Shown here in pieces: positions 54,137 through 63,246 of a DNA stretch of 64,000 nt (positions are counted from its first letter, which is position 1; each line of letters opens with the position of its first letter). The notes beneath the pieces were generated by a model. The model saw nothing but the letters and a program-made list of their open reading frames with translations. It was not told the DNA's origin and did no database searches. Source of the stretch: an uncultured Oscillospiraceae bacterium. Lineage in GTDB: Bacteria; Bacillota; Clostridia; Oscillospirales; Acutalibacteraceae. The stretch spans positions 1 through 64,000 of the forward strand of contig UQLQ01000006.1 in the NCBI GenBank assembly GCA_900541905.1, read 5' to 3'. Position numbers and translations under genes: made by a program.

Positions 54137-55231
54137 CTATACATTAAAACGGAACAAAATAACGTCTCCGTCTTTTACCACATATTCTTTGCCTTCCGAA
54201 CGTACAAGTCCCTTTTCTTTTGCTGCCGTCATAGAACCACAGGCAACCAAATCATCATATGCCACAACTTCCGCACGAATAAAACCACGCTCAAAATCTG
54301 TATGAATCTTGCCCGCTGCCTGCGGTGCTTTCATACCGTCTGTTATGGTCCATGCTCTTGTTTCCTGCGGACCTGCTGTTAAATAGGAGATTAAACCAAG
54401 TAAAGAGTAACTCTCTCTAATTAAGCGGTCAAGACCTGATTCCGTCAAGCCCATATCTGCCAAAAACAGTTCTTTTTCATCTGCTTCCATATTGGAAATT
54501 TCCGCCTCTATTTCAGCGCAAATCGGCAATACACCTGCATGTTCCTCCTGTGCAATTGTCTTTACTTCTTGAAACCCTTTGTTGTTTTCAATACCGTTTT
54601 TAAAATCATCTTCACTCATATTTGCAGCATAAATCACCGGTTTGTTTGTCAGCAAAGAAACCGATGCCAATAATTCCGCTTCTTCTTCCGTGCAAGAAAT
54701 ACTGCGTGCGGATTTTCCTTGATCCAACGTTTCTTTTACACGTTGGAAAAAGTCATACTCTGCCTGATATTTTTTATCGGCTTTCATAAGTTTTTGTGTT
54801 TTTTCAATACGTCTGTCCAATATTTCCATGTCGGACAAAACTAGTTCCATATTGATGGTTTCTATGTCTCTGGCCGGCCCAATGCTGCCCTCTACATGGA
54901 TTATGTCATCATTTTCAAAGCAGCGTACCACATGTACAATCGCGTCCACTTCACGAATATTGGCCAAAAATTTGTTGCCCAATCCTTCCCCTTTGGAAGC
55001 GCCTCGCACCAAACCTGCAATATCCACAAATTCAATGGCAGCAGGCAGAATTTTTTGAGAATGATACATCTCAGCCAACACATCTAATCTTTTGTCAGGA
55101 ACAGCCACTACGCCAACGTTTGGCTCAATGGTACAAAACGGATAGTTTGCAGACTGCGCTCCTGCGTTTGTAATCGCATTAAACAAGGTGCTCTTGCCTA
55201 CATTTGGCAAGCCAACAATACCTAATTTCAT
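54137..55231 (-). CDS. ychF: Ribosome-associated ATPase YchF (Obg family)
   Basis: A 364-aa P-loop protein with GLPNVGKST, DIAGLVRGA and the YAANMSEDD specificity motif of YchF, which prefers ATP over GTP. The C-terminal TGS-like domain (SEGKEYVVKDGDVILFRFNV) is present. The ATG at 55231 has AGAGG 12 nt upstream; a TTG at 55243 is too close to it. It lies 98 bp after tex on the same strand, but without close coupling. Confidence 0.95.
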   Translation of the reverse strand: MKLGIVGLPNVGKSTLFNAITNAGAQSANYPFCTIEPNVGVVAVPDKRLDVLAEMYHSQKILPAAIEFVDIAGLVRGASKGEGLGNKFLANIREVDAIVHVVRCFENDDIIHVEGSIGPARDIETINMELVLSDMEILDRRIEKTQKLMKADKKYQAEYDFFQRVKETLDQGKSARSISCTEEEAELLASVSLLTNKPVIYAANMSEDDFKNGIENNKGFQEVKTIAQEEHAGVLPICAEIEAEISNMEADEKELFLADMGLTESGLDRLIRESYSLLGLISYLTAGPQETRAWTITDGMKAPQAAGKIHTDFERGFIRAEVVAYDDLVACGSMTAAKEKGLVRSEGKEYVVKDGDVILFRFNV

Positions 55232-55329
55232 AGGATTTTTCAACCTCTTTCATCTTTATCATATCGTACAAGTTTATTGTTTTCATTATACCGATTTTTT
55301 GCGTTGCTTGCAAGCGGCAATGAATACCG

Positions 55330-57477
55330 TTAACCTTTCATGGTAAGGGAAATGCGTTTCTTTTCCAAATCTACTGATAATACTTTTACAGTGACCACAT
55401 CGCCTACTTTTAATACTTCAGACGGATGCTTAATATATTTATCGCAAATCTGGGATAAATGAACCAAGCCGTCCTGATGCACTCCAATATCCACAAACGC
55501 GCCAAAATCAATAACATTGCGAACAGTACCTTGTAATTCCATACCCGGTTTTAAATCCTTCATGTCCAATACATCCGTACGCAACATTGGAGGCGGCAAT
55601 TCATCACGCGGGTCACGTCCCGGCTGAAGCAGTTCCTTTATAATATCCTGCAGCGTCGGTACTCCAATTTCCAGCTGCTCCGCTGCCTGCTGTAAGCCGA
55701 TTGCGTCTACTCTTTCTTTTAATCCTGCCAAGCTCTGCTTGCCTATGGCTTTTGTATCAAAACCACATAATGTTAATAAGGCTTTTGCCGCATCATAGGA
55801 TTCCGGATGCACTGCGGTATGGTCCAGCATATTTTTGCTCTCGTTGACACGTAAAAATCCTGCGCACTGCTCAAATGCTTTTGGCCCAAGCTTTGGCACC
55901 TTTTTTAATTCTGCACGAGATTGGAATGCTCCGTTTTCTTCACGATACTGTACAATATTTTTTGATACGGTTGTACTGATACCCGCAATTTTCTCCAGTA
56001 AGGAAGGAGAAGCTGTATTTAAATCTACGCCAACGGAGTTTACACAGTCTTCTACCACACCACCCAAGGCTTCATCCATACGTTTTTTTGGCATATCATG
56101 CTGATATTGTCCCACCCCGATTGCTTTCGGATCAATTTTAACAAGTTCTGCCAGCGGGTCTTGCAGCCTGCGTGCAATAGATACGGCACTGCGCAGCGTA
56201 ACGTCAAAATCCGGAAACTCTTCCGCTGCCAATTTAGAAGCAGAATATACAGACGCTCCGGCTTCGCTTACTACCATATACTGAACAGGTGTACCCTGCA
56301 TTTCTGCAATCACTTCCGCGGTAAACAACTCTGTTTCCTTAGAGGCAGTACCATTGCCAATGGCTATCACCGTAACGCCATGTTTGGCAATCATATCTTT
56401 TATCACCTGTTTGCCTTCCTGCGCCTTTGCCTTGGAATGAGTTGGATAAATCACACCCGTATCCAGTACCCTTCCGGTTGCATCCACAACTGCCACTTTA
56501 CAGCCTGTACGATACCCCGGGTCAAGTCCCATTGCCACATTTCCTTTTACAGGAGGCTGCATTAACAATTGACGCAAGTTTACCGCAAACACTTTAATGG
56601 CTTGTTCCGCTGCTTGTTCTGTCAGTTCTGCACGAATTTCACGCTCAATGGAGGGGAAAATCAAACGGGAATAACTGTCCTCTGCAGCTTGACGCACCAA
56701 TTCTCCACATAGAGAGTCTCCTCTTACATAGGTACTGTATAAAATATGCAGTCCTTTTTCTTTATCCAAATCCACTGCAACTTTTAAAAAGCCTTCCCTC
56801 TCCCCGCGGTCAATTGCAAGTACGCGGTGTCCTGCAATTTGTTTTACAGGCTGAGAAAATTCATAATACTGTGCATATACGGAATCTTCTTCCGGATTTG
56901 ACGCTTTGGAGGTTAACAAGGCATGTTCCATTGTCACAACTCGCAGCCTTTTACGAATGCCCGCATCGTCAGAAATGAGTTCTGCAATAATATCGTTCGC
57001 TCCTTGCAGTGCCTCTTCTACTGAGGTGACCTCCAATTCTTCACTAAGATAAGCCAGAGCCTCCTGTTCCGGATTGATTTGTGGATTTTGTTCCAAGATA
57101 CAGTCTGCCAGCGGCTGTAACCCTTTTGCTTTTGCCACAGATGCACGTGTTTTTCTCTTTGGACGGAACGGACGGTAAATATCGTCAATTTCCGAAAGTG
57201 TCTCTGCTTTTTCCAATGCCTGGGACACTTCCGAAGTCATAAACCCGCTCTCTTCAATCAGCCGAGCTACTTCCTCTTTTTTCTTTTCCAAAGAACGTAA
57301 ATACTCTAATCGGTCTGCAATCTGACGTAACGCTTGGTCGTCCAATGAACCATGTGCTTCTTTACGGTATCTGGCAATAAACGGAATGGTATTTCCCTCG
57401 TCAATCAATTCAACTACCTTTTGTATTTGCCACGGTTTTAATTGAAATTGTGTGGATAACGCTGTAACAAAATCCAT
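55330..57477 (-). CDS. tex: Transcription accessory/RNA-binding protein Tex
   Basis: A 715-aa protein with the standard order: N-terminal helical domain (IPFIARYRKEAHGSLDDQ), YqgF/RNase H-like domain (MGLDPGYRTGCKVAVVD), helix-hairpin-helix modules and a C-terminal S1 RNA-binding domain (about residues 637-715, ending ISLTMKG). It binds nucleic acids and affects gene expression and stress survival. The ATG at 57477 has AAAGGA 8 nt upstream. Its promoter is a further copy of the dispersed repeat. Confidence 0.95.
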   Translation of the reverse strand: MDFVTALSTQFQLKPWQIQKVVELIDEGNTIPFIARYRKEAHGSLDDQALRQIADRLEYLRSLEKKKEEVARLIEESGFMTSEVSQALEKAETLSEIDDIYRPFRPKRKTRASVAKAKGLQPLADCILEQNPQINPEQEALAYLSEELEVTSVEEALQGANDIIAELISDDAGIRKRLRVVTMEHALLTSKASNPEEDSVYAQYYEFSQPVKQIAGHRVLAIDRGEREGFLKVAVDLDKEKGLHILYSTYVRGDSLCGELVRQAAEDSYSRLIFPSIEREIRAELTEQAAEQAIKVFAVNLRQLLMQPPVKGNVAMGLDPGYRTGCKVAVVDATGRVLDTGVIYPTHSKAKAQEGKQVIKDMIAKHGVTVIAIGNGTASKETELFTAEVIAEMQGTPVQYMVVSEAGASVYSASKLAAEEFPDFDVTLRSAVSIARRLQDPLAELVKIDPKAIGVGQYQHDMPKKRMDEALGGVVEDCVNSVGVDLNTASPSLLEKIAGISTTVSKNIVQYREENGAFQSRAELKKVPKLGPKAFEQCAGFLRVNESKNMLDHTAVHPESYDAAKALLTLCGFDTKAIGKQSLAGLKERVDAIGLQQAAEQLEIGVPTLQDIIKELLQPGRDPRDELPPPMLRTDVLDMKDLKPGMELQGTVRNVIDFGAFVDIGVHQDGLVHLSQICDKYIKHPSEVLKVGDVVTVKVLSVDLEKKRISLTMKG

Positions 57478-57583
57478 ATAAATCATCCTTTTCGATTCAT
57501 TCTATTTCCAAAAAAGTGTACCTTTTAAAATACAACAAAATATGTTATGATGAACAAACAGCATATTTCTGCTGAATTTTTTA

Positions 57584-57620
57584 ATTATATCATAAGAAAA
57601 ATTGCAAAGCAATTTTTAGT
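57584..57620 (-). repeat. Short promoter-bearing repeat, copy E, before tex
   Basis: On the minus strand AAATTGCTTTGCAATTT forms the same hairpin as the other copies and gives TTGCTT-N17-TATAAT (57607-57612, 57584-57589), 107 bp before the tex start. The flanking hairpins of the full unit are absent. Confidence 0.6.
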
Positions 57621-57699
57621 CGTCAAATGAAATGCCATTTTATAAGTTTTCAGAAAAAGTATAAAATACTAAAAAATGAATCGTAAAGGAGTATACACC

Positions 57700-58095
57700 A
57701 TGAACAATCCTGAAATTGGAGCAAAAGCAACCAGACAACTGACTGTAACAAAAGACCAATTGGCCTCCAGTGTGGGAAGTGGTACTGTTGATGTATTCGC
57801 TACTCCTATGGTAGCTGCATTAATGGAAGGCGCCGCATGCGACCTTGCTGCACGTTATATTGAAGATATTTATACAACGGTTGGCTCTGAAATTTGTGTA
57901 CAGCATTTATGTCCAACAGCAGAAGGGGTCATCGTAACAGCCCAAGCCGAGTTGACAAAAGCCGACGGACGTTTTTTTGAATTCAAATTGACTGCAACGG
58001 ATAATGCAGGCGTGATTGCCACCGGCACACATACTCGTGTGAGTGTAAAAAAAGAAAGCTTTGCCAAAAAAGCATTGGACCGTAAATTACAATAG
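57700..58095 (+). CDS. Hotdog-fold acyl-CoA thioesterase (FlK-like)
   Basis: A 131-aa hotdog protein similar to the fluoroacetyl-CoA thioesterase type, with ATPMVAALMEGAACDLAARY in the helix and the substrate-pocket VGSEICVQHL strand. It probably hydrolyses a short or unusual acyl-CoA; fluoroacetyl-CoA itself is only a name of the fold family. The ATG at 57700 has AAAGGAG at 9 nt; an earlier ATG at 57676 lacks one. It is 14 bp before a HAD gene, so both form an operon. Confidence 0.85.
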   Translation: MNNPEIGAKATRQLTVTKDQLASSVGSGTVDVFATPMVAALMEGAACDLAARYIEDIYTTVGSEICVQHLCPTAEGVIVTAQAELTKADGRFFEFKLTATDNAGVIATGTHTRVSVKKESFAKKALDRKLQ

Positions 58096-58109
58096 TTACG
58101 GGAGGCACT

Positions 58110-58787
58110 ATGAAACAAATATTACCATTTGAAACTGTTATTTTCGACTTGGACGGCACCCTGGCACAATCCGCACCCGGCGTATTTCAATGCGTAACTG
58201 AAGCTTTACAGCGTATGAACAAACCTATTCCCGATGAAGCTACGTTACGCAAATTTATTGGTCCGCCCTTATGCCACAGCTTTATTCATTTTTGCGGCAT
58301 GACGCAGGAAGAAGCAGATATTGGCGTTGCTCATTACAGAGATGTTTATTTGAACGGCGGTATTTATAATAACAGCACATTTCCGTACATTATGGAACTA
58401 CTGCAAAATTTAAAAGAACACGGAGCAAAATTGTGCGTTGCAACTTCCAAACCCGAACCAATGGCGAAAATTGTATTGGACCATTTAAAAGTAACCCCTT
58501 TTTTAGATTATATGGCAGGTGCAGATTTAGACGAACGACACAGTAACAAAACGGAACTGATTGAAAAAGGTCTTCTGCACTGCAATACAAAACCCGGTCA
58601 TGCCGTAATGATAGGCGATACCCACTTTGATGCCCATGGTGCAAAACATGCAAATACCAATTTCATAGGCGTGTTGTATGGTTATGGTACCCGTAAAGAA
58701 ATGGAACAGGAAGGCGCTACACAATTTGTGGAAAACGCAAAAGAATTACAATCTATTTTACTTCCGAATTTTTCGTATAAATTCTAA
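58110..58787 (+). CDS. HAD-superfamily phosphatase (Gph/PgmB-like)
   Basis: A 225-aa HAD phosphatase. Motif I is DLDGTLAQS, motif II TSKPEP, motif IV GDTHFDAHGA with the conserved lysine of motif III in SNKTELIEKG. A cap domain lies in between. ATG follows GGGAGG. Together with the hotdog gene it may clean up metabolic side products, a common job for such pairs (inference). A terminator follows. Confidence 0.87.
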   Translation: MKQILPFETVIFDLDGTLAQSAPGVFQCVTEALQRMNKPIPDEATLRKFIGPPLCHSFIHFCGMTQEEADIGVAHYRDVYLNGGIYNNSTFPYIMELLQNLKEHGAKLCVATSKPEPMAKIVLDHLKVTPFLDYMAGADLDERHSNKTELIEKGLLHCNTKPGHAVMIGDTHFDAHGAKHANTNFIGVLYGYGTRKEMEQEGATQFVENAKELQSILLPNFSYKF

Positions 58788-58805
58788 AAAGAGTATCTTA
58801 AAAGA

Positions 58806-58840
58806 AAAAAGAGCAAAGCAATGGCTTTTGCTCTTTTCTA
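58806..58840 (+). terminator. Terminator after HAD gene
   Basis: A stem of AAAAGAGCAAA and its complement around a GC-containing loop is followed by T residues. Confidence 0.75.
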
Positions 58841-58934
58841 TTTGCCCGAAATTTTTTAACAGCATATATTTTTAAATATTCTGTTGCAATCACGCTACAA
58901 GGGTATAATAAAAGATGTTAACCATGAACCAGAG

Positions 58935-58980
58935 CGTGCATCTGTTAGAAATTGTATGACTATCTCTTTCATGTTATAAT
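58935..58980 (+). repeat. Degenerate promoter-bearing repeat, copy D
   Basis: GTTAGAAATTGTAT...TTTCATGTTATAAT matches the end of the repeat with the hairpin decayed. It gives TTGTAT (58952-58957), a 17-bp spacer and TATAAT (58975-58980), 60 bp before the lipoprotein start. Confidence 0.6.
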
Positions 58981-59039
58981 GATACGAAAGATAAAGTTGA
59001 AAAAATACCGGAAATCTATAATTGAAAGAGGTGTTTGTT

Positions 59040-59765
59040 TTGATTTCAAAACAAAACATAATAAAAACCAGAATTGCATTGATATGTCTTACCATGGGAA
59101 TTGGTATTTTAAGCGGATGCAGCGGGAATGTCCAACAAGAATCACATCCTGAAAGTAGCAATTCTATACAAGAAGAGCCGACTAGCAATGTTTCATCACA
59201 AGAACATCAGAATGAATCTTCAATAGAATCCAAAACAGAAGAAGCTTCACAAAATGAAGCAATTCATTTGCCGAATACCGAACCTTTGAATATGACTTTT
59301 TGCAGTGGTGCCGGTGCATGGGCAACTTACATCACATTAAACAATGACGGTTCCTTTGAAGGTAATTATCATGACTCTGACATGGGATTTAGCGGTGAAG
59401 GTTATCCTCACGGCACTATCTATATTTGTAAATTTAGCGGAACATTCGACAATATTCGGAAAATAGATGATAATACTTACGCTATGACACTAAATAAAAT
59501 CACAACCGAAAGTACAGAAAGTAAAGAATGGATTACAGATGGAGTACGCTATATTGTCTCAGAACCTTACGGATTAGAAAGCGGAAAAGAGTTTTTATTT
59601 TATACACCACAAACCTCTGTGAAAAATCTTACTGAAGAATTTATTCAATGGGGATATGGCAGTGTTGGACTTGATGCCTCTCAGAAAACACTGGACTGCT
59701 ACGGACTTTACAATAAAGAAACGGGATACGGATTTTTTTCAAATAAATCGTCTCTCGAATCTTAA
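59040..59765 (+). CDS. Hypothetical secreted lipoprotein
   Basis: A 241-aa lipoprotein of unknown family. The signal ends in lipobox ILSGC (about residue 27), a Ser/Glu-rich spacer of about 55 residues tethers the body to the membrane, and the C-terminal globular part starts near MTFCSGAGAWATYITL and contains three cysteines. The start is TTG 59040 with AGAGGTG; an upstream TTG at 59022 has no site. It is a single gene driven by repeat copy D. No enzymatic motif is seen. Confidence 0.78.
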   Translation: MISKQNIIKTRIALICLTMGIGILSGCSGNVQQESHPESSNSIQEEPTSNVSSQEHQNESSIESKTEEASQNEAIHLPNTEPLNMTFCSGAGAWATYITLNNDGSFEGNYHDSDMGFSGEGYPHGTIYICKFSGTFDNIRKIDDNTYAMTLNKITTESTESKEWITDGVRYIVSEPYGLESGKEFLFYTPQTSVKNLTEEFIQWGYGSVGLDASQKTLDCYGLYNKETGYGFFSNKSSLES

Positions 59766-59868
59766 AGAAAATTGAAAGAATTTCTAAAATACCTCTTTCA
59801 ACCTCAAAAAACACTTGTATTCATGTAATACAAACGTTTTTTATTACATAAAATCCGAAAAATTTCTA

Positions 59869-60180
59869 TCATTCAAGCCTTTGAAAAGAATAGCGCATGA
59901 CCTTAAATAAACGTTCTTTTGCTTTTTTCATATGCTTATTTACAGTAGGAGCTCCAATTCCCAATTCTTTTGCAATTTGTGCTTGTGTCTTATTTTCAAA
60001 ATAATAAGCATACATACAATCATACTGTCTTTTTGTCAATTCTCCCTGCATAGCTTTTGTCAGTACCTTTAGCATCTGGCGATATTCCGTATCCATTTGT
60101 AAGTTGTTTTGAGATTGATACTGTTGTATGCCAAATATGCTTTCTGTTATGGTATTCAAGTTCAGTAACCTTTTTGACAT
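59869..60180 (-). CDS. Sigma-70 region-4-like helix-turn-helix protein
   Basis: A 103-aa DNA-binding protein resembling the C-terminal part of sigma factors: RQYDCMYAYYFENKTQAQIA and LGIGAPTVNKHMKKAKERLF form the helix-turn-helix. It has no region 2, so it is not a complete sigma factor; such proteins are common in phages and mobile elements as well as in the chromosome. The ATG at 60180 follows GGAGAG at 9 nt. It overlaps the upstream gene out of frame by 161 bp, which is unusual. Confidence 0.78.
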   Translation of the reverse strand: MSKRLLNLNTITESIFGIQQYQSQNNLQMDTEYRQMLKVLTKAMQGELTKRQYDCMYAYYFENKTQAQIAKELGIGAPTVNKHMKKAKERLFKVMRYSFQRLE

Positions 60181-60415
60181 GTGCTTGCTCTCTCCTTTCT
60201 CGTTTTAATGTCTCTGCTACTTGCGCACGTTTATATAAAAAATCCCCTATATGTTTACAATCCAAATACATTCCATACAATATATCTATCCGTGTTTTTA
60301 CAGAACTTTGCTCGAAACAATCAGCACAATTCATCTGCTGTTTTAATTCTTTTATATAAAAACGAATGGTATCCGCCTGCTGCAAATAAGCCTTGGCCCA
60401 TTGTGTGTCTTCCAA
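60020..60415 (-). CDS. Hypothetical helical protein overlapping the sigma-like gene
   Basis: A 131-aa protein of unknown family; its first 85 residues are charged and helical (AKAYLQQADTIRFYIKELKQ, YKRAQVAETLKRERREQ). I favour TTG 60415 as start (AAGGG 10 nt upstream), as a TATAAT-type -10 box overlaps the upstream ATG at 60457. The last 53 codons lie out of frame inside the sigma-like gene and look less natural, so the frame may be shifted here or the true end lost. It is likely co-transcribed with the sigma-like gene. Confidence 0.5.
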   Translation of the reverse strand: MEDTQWAKAYLQQADTIRFYIKELKQQMNCADCFEQSSVKTRIDILYGMYLDCKHIGDFLYKRAQVAETLKRERREQAHVKKVTELEYHNRKHIWHTTVSISKQLTNGYGISPDAKGTDKSYAGRIDKKTV

Positions 60416-60589
60416 ATTTTTCACGCCCTTCAGAACATATGTTCTTTTATTTTTCATTATATCATGTGAAATGATAAAGACAACGAATAAAACGAACAAC
60501 TTTTTCCAGCATCATGTATACAGAATGTAAATTTTTATCATATCAGTAAATTTAGAATAAAAACTCTGTTTTTTTTATGACATATGCGT

Positions 60590-60595
60590 TATAAT
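60590..60595 (+). promoter_or_regulatory. -10 box for the acidic protein gene
   Basis: TATAAT after TGCGT; the -35 is not clear. It lies 117 bp before the start codon in a 296-bp spacer that otherwise shows nothing. Confidence 0.4.
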
Positions 60596-60711
60596 AGTTC
60601 TGTATAAACATAATTTATAATACTATCATATGGTTTGACTGCCAACAAACAATATGATTGATATAACAATACCCCACAAATTACACCATTGGCAGAGAAT
60701 AGTGAGGAATC

Positions 60712-61326
60712 ATGAGTATTTTACATAACGTTTATCAAGGATTTTCATCTGCTGTAAATTTAGTAGTAGAAAAGAATCGTAAAAACAATTTGATTAACCG
60801 CATTAAATATGTAATTCGTGAAGAAGAAACAAAAGCAAACCAGGCTTACATTGCACTTGGTAAATACTATTTTAATCATTTGCGTAAGGAAGAAAATGAA
60901 GAAACGGAATTTTACTGCAAGGCGGTAGAGCATGCAAATAATCGCATCGACCGTGCTCTTACAAAATTAGACGAATTAACCATTGATGCAGAAGACTTCT
61001 TCTGTGATGAAGATTTTGAATCCGCATGTGAAGATTTAGGATTTGCCAGTTGTGAAAATGCCGAAGAAGCTTCTTCCTGGGATTATACAGAAACCATAAA
61101 TAACGAAATGATTGCCGATAAAGAAATCTCTGCCGAGGATACGTTAAACAGCAGTGATTTTCCTTCCGATGAGGAAATTGTCAAAAATATTTGTGATGTT
61201 CACGGCAGCTGCGGTGAAGATTATAAAAAGGAATCTTCTGAAAGTGAAGCTGCTTCCGAGGAAGAAAATCAAATTCCGATTATTAAAGATAATCATATTC
61301 ATCCATTTGGAGACACAGAAAAATAA
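60712..61326 (+). CDS. Hypothetical acidic protein
   Basis: A 204-aa soluble protein without recognised family. Residues 1-90 are basic to mixed and helical, with INRIKYVIREEETKANQAY and a Tyr-rich GKYYFNHLRKEE; residues 95-204 are strongly acidic (DEDFESACEDLG, SESEAASEEENQIP) and probably disordered. It contains no signal peptide or membrane segment. ATG follows GAGGAATC. It stands alone before a weak hairpin and mnmA. Confidence 0.72.
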   Translation: MSILHNVYQGFSSAVNLVVEKNRKNNLINRIKYVIREEETKANQAYIALGKYYFNHLRKEENEETEFYCKAVEHANNRIDRALTKLDELTIDAEDFFCDEDFESACEDLGFASCENAEEASSWDYTETINNEMIADKEISAEDTLNSSDFPSDEEIVKNICDVHGSCGEDYKKESSESEAASEEENQIPIIKDNHIHPFGDTEK

Positions 61327-61330
61327 TGAT

Positions 61331-61373
61331 TTTAAAATAGACCGAGGCTGAGCCTGTCCCGGTCTATTTTAAA
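61331..61373 (+). terminator. Terminator-like hairpin before mnmA
   Basis: TTTAAAATAGACCG (61331-61344) pairs with its complement at 61360-61373 around a 15-nt loop. The T-run is only moderate, so readthrough into mnmA is possible. Confidence 0.6.
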
Positions 61374-61409
61374 GAGTACAGTACAGAAAATGTAAAAGGC
61401 AGTAACTAT

Positions 61410-62489
61410 ATGAAAAAAAAAGTAATGTTAGGAATGAGTGGCGGTGTAGACAGCTCTGTCGCCGCTTTGTTATTGAAAAATGCAGGGTATGATGTTACAG
61501 GTGTTACCCTCCGCTTAAGACCGGACCGTTATATGGAACAATGCGTTTCCGGCGGCTGCTGTTCCATAGATGATATTGATGATGCCAGAAGAGTTGCCTA
61601 CAAGCTTGGAATAGAGCATCTGGTATTTAACTTTACGGACATCTTTGAAGAAACTGTCATTGATTATTTTGTAAAAGAATACGAACAAGGGCGTACACCG
61701 AATCCTTGTATTGCATGTAACCGCCATGTAAAATTTAATGCAATGATGAAACGCGCAATAGAATTGGGATTTGATTACGTTGCAACCGGACATTATGCTT
61801 GTATTGAGCAAAATGAACAGGGACGCTGGCTGCTGAAAAAAGCGCCTGCGGCAAAAGATCAAAGCTATGTATTGTATTCCTTAACCCAATTTCAATTGGA
61901 GCATACTTTGCTGCCCCTTGCCTCTTACACAAAACCCCAAATTCGTGCTATTGCACAGGAAGCAGAGTTGATGGTTGCAAATAAACCGGACAGTCAAGAA
62001 ATTTGCTTTGTTCCGGATAAAGATTATGCCGGTTTTATTGAACGTTATACAGGAAAAAAAGCGGAACCCGGTCCGTTTGTAGATGAAAACGGAACAGTAC
62101 TTGGTACTCATAAAGGAATTGCGCATTATACCATAGGACAAAGAAAAGGTCTTGGCATCTCATTTGGAGAACCGATGTTTGTTACCAAAATAGATGCAGC
62201 GCAGAATCAAATTGTATTGGGCAAGGCAGGCAGCCAATATGCAAAACAGTTAGTCGCAGGAGACATCAACTGGATTTCCATTGAACGTTTAACGGAACCT
62301 TTAAAAGCAACCGCTAAAACTCGTTACCAAGCTCCGCCTGCACCTGCGGTATTATTACCAATGGAAAATAGTCTGGTACAAGTTGAGTTTAATGAACCGC
62401 AGCGTTCCATTACACCGGGACAAGCGGTGGTTTTTTATGACGGAGATACTGTTATAGGCGGCGGAACAATTCTAAATAGTAATGCATAG
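61410..62489 (+). CDS. mnmA: tRNA-specific 2-thiouridylase MnmA
   Basis: A 359-aa enzyme that thiolates U34 of Lys, Glu and Gln tRNAs. The PP-loop GMSGGVDSSVAA is at residues 8-19; two catalytic cysteines lie in NPCIACNRHVKF and SQEICFVPD; the C-terminal beta barrel with GQRKGLGIS and SITPGQAVVFYDGD completes it. ATG at 61410 has AAGG 9 nt upstream. The sulfur donor gene is not in the window. It probably heads a short operon with the CpXC gene 39 bp downstream. Confidence 0.95.
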   Translation: MKKKVMLGMSGGVDSSVAALLLKNAGYDVTGVTLRLRPDRYMEQCVSGGCCSIDDIDDARRVAYKLGIEHLVFNFTDIFEETVIDYFVKEYEQGRTPNPCIACNRHVKFNAMMKRAIELGFDYVATGHYACIEQNEQGRWLLKKAPAAKDQSYVLYSLTQFQLEHTLLPLASYTKPQIRAIAQEAELMVANKPDSQEICFVPDKDYAGFIERYTGKKAEPGPFVDENGTVLGTHKGIAHYTIGQRKGLGISFGEPMFVTKIDAAQNQIVLGKAGSQYAKQLVAGDINWISIERLTEPLKATAKTRYQAPPAPAVLLPMENSLVQVEFNEPQRSITPGQAVVFYDGDTVIGGGTILNSNA

Positions 62490-62528
62490 AATTTCCATTT
62501 TGATTATAAACTAAAGGTGGTGCCCTTT

Positions 62529-63221
62529 ATGGCAAAAAGCATGAAAAAAGTAGTAGGATGCCCAAGCTGCGGTGTTCTGGAAGAATTTATTGCGTACCCT
62601 TCTATTACCATTCCAACAGATAGGGATATGCGTGACAAAGTGCTGGATGAAACCTTATTCTTCTGGAGATGCGGTTCCTGCGATTATGAAACACAAATGG
62701 TGTATTCCTGCCTTTATCAAGATAAAATACGTAAGTTTATGATTTATGTTCAGCCAAAAGACGAAGATCCTGCTGTATTAAAGCAAATTTCCGTATCAGG
62801 TTTGGAAGAGATAAAAAAACGCATCGTTTCCAATATTGAAGAATTAAAAGAAAAAGTACTGATCCTTGAAGCGGGACTAAATGATTACGCTACAGAACTT
62901 GTAAAAGTAGCTCTTACACAAGTGGTAACCGCAAAATGGGGTGTTACACCGGAAAAAAGCTTTTATTGTGGTATTGATCATGATAAAAATACGATAGAGT
63001 ATGTCTTTTATCTAAACGAAGAAGATCCGCCTGTTTATCAAGGGATTAAAATGGATGTATACCAAGCATCCTTACAAATTGTAGAATCGATTGTGACAGA
63101 AGAACCAAACGCTTTTCTGCGTATTGACAATGGTGTAGCAAAAGAAATTTTGGAAACACATCAGCATATGCAGCAAGAGCAGCAAACAGAGCAGTCAGAA
63201 CAAGAAGAAAGCAACCAATAA
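62529..63221 (+). CDS. CpXC-domain protein
   Basis: A 230-aa soluble protein. Its N-terminal CpXC domain has two CxxC pairs (CPSCG near residue 11 and CGSCDYETQ near 48) that probably bind zinc. The middle part includes a helical region (EIKKRIVSNIEELKEKVLIL) and the C-terminus ends in a Gln/Glu-rich tail. The function of the domain is unknown. The ATG at 62529 follows AAAGGTGG; GTG codons at 62517 and 62520 are part of that site. 25 bp later asnB begins. Confidence 0.82.
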   Translation: MAKSMKKVVGCPSCGVLEEFIAYPSITIPTDRDMRDKVLDETLFFWRCGSCDYETQMVYSCLYQDKIRKFMIYVQPKDEDPAVLKQISVSGLEEIKKRIVSNIEELKEKVLILEAGLNDYATELVKVALTQVVTAKWGVTPEKSFYCGIDHDKNTIEYVFYLNEEDPPVYQGIKMDVYQASLQIVESIVTEEPNAFLRIDNGVAKEILETHQHMQQEQQTEQSEQEESNQ

Positions 63222-63246
63222 GGAGACACTAGGAGGATTTATAGTT

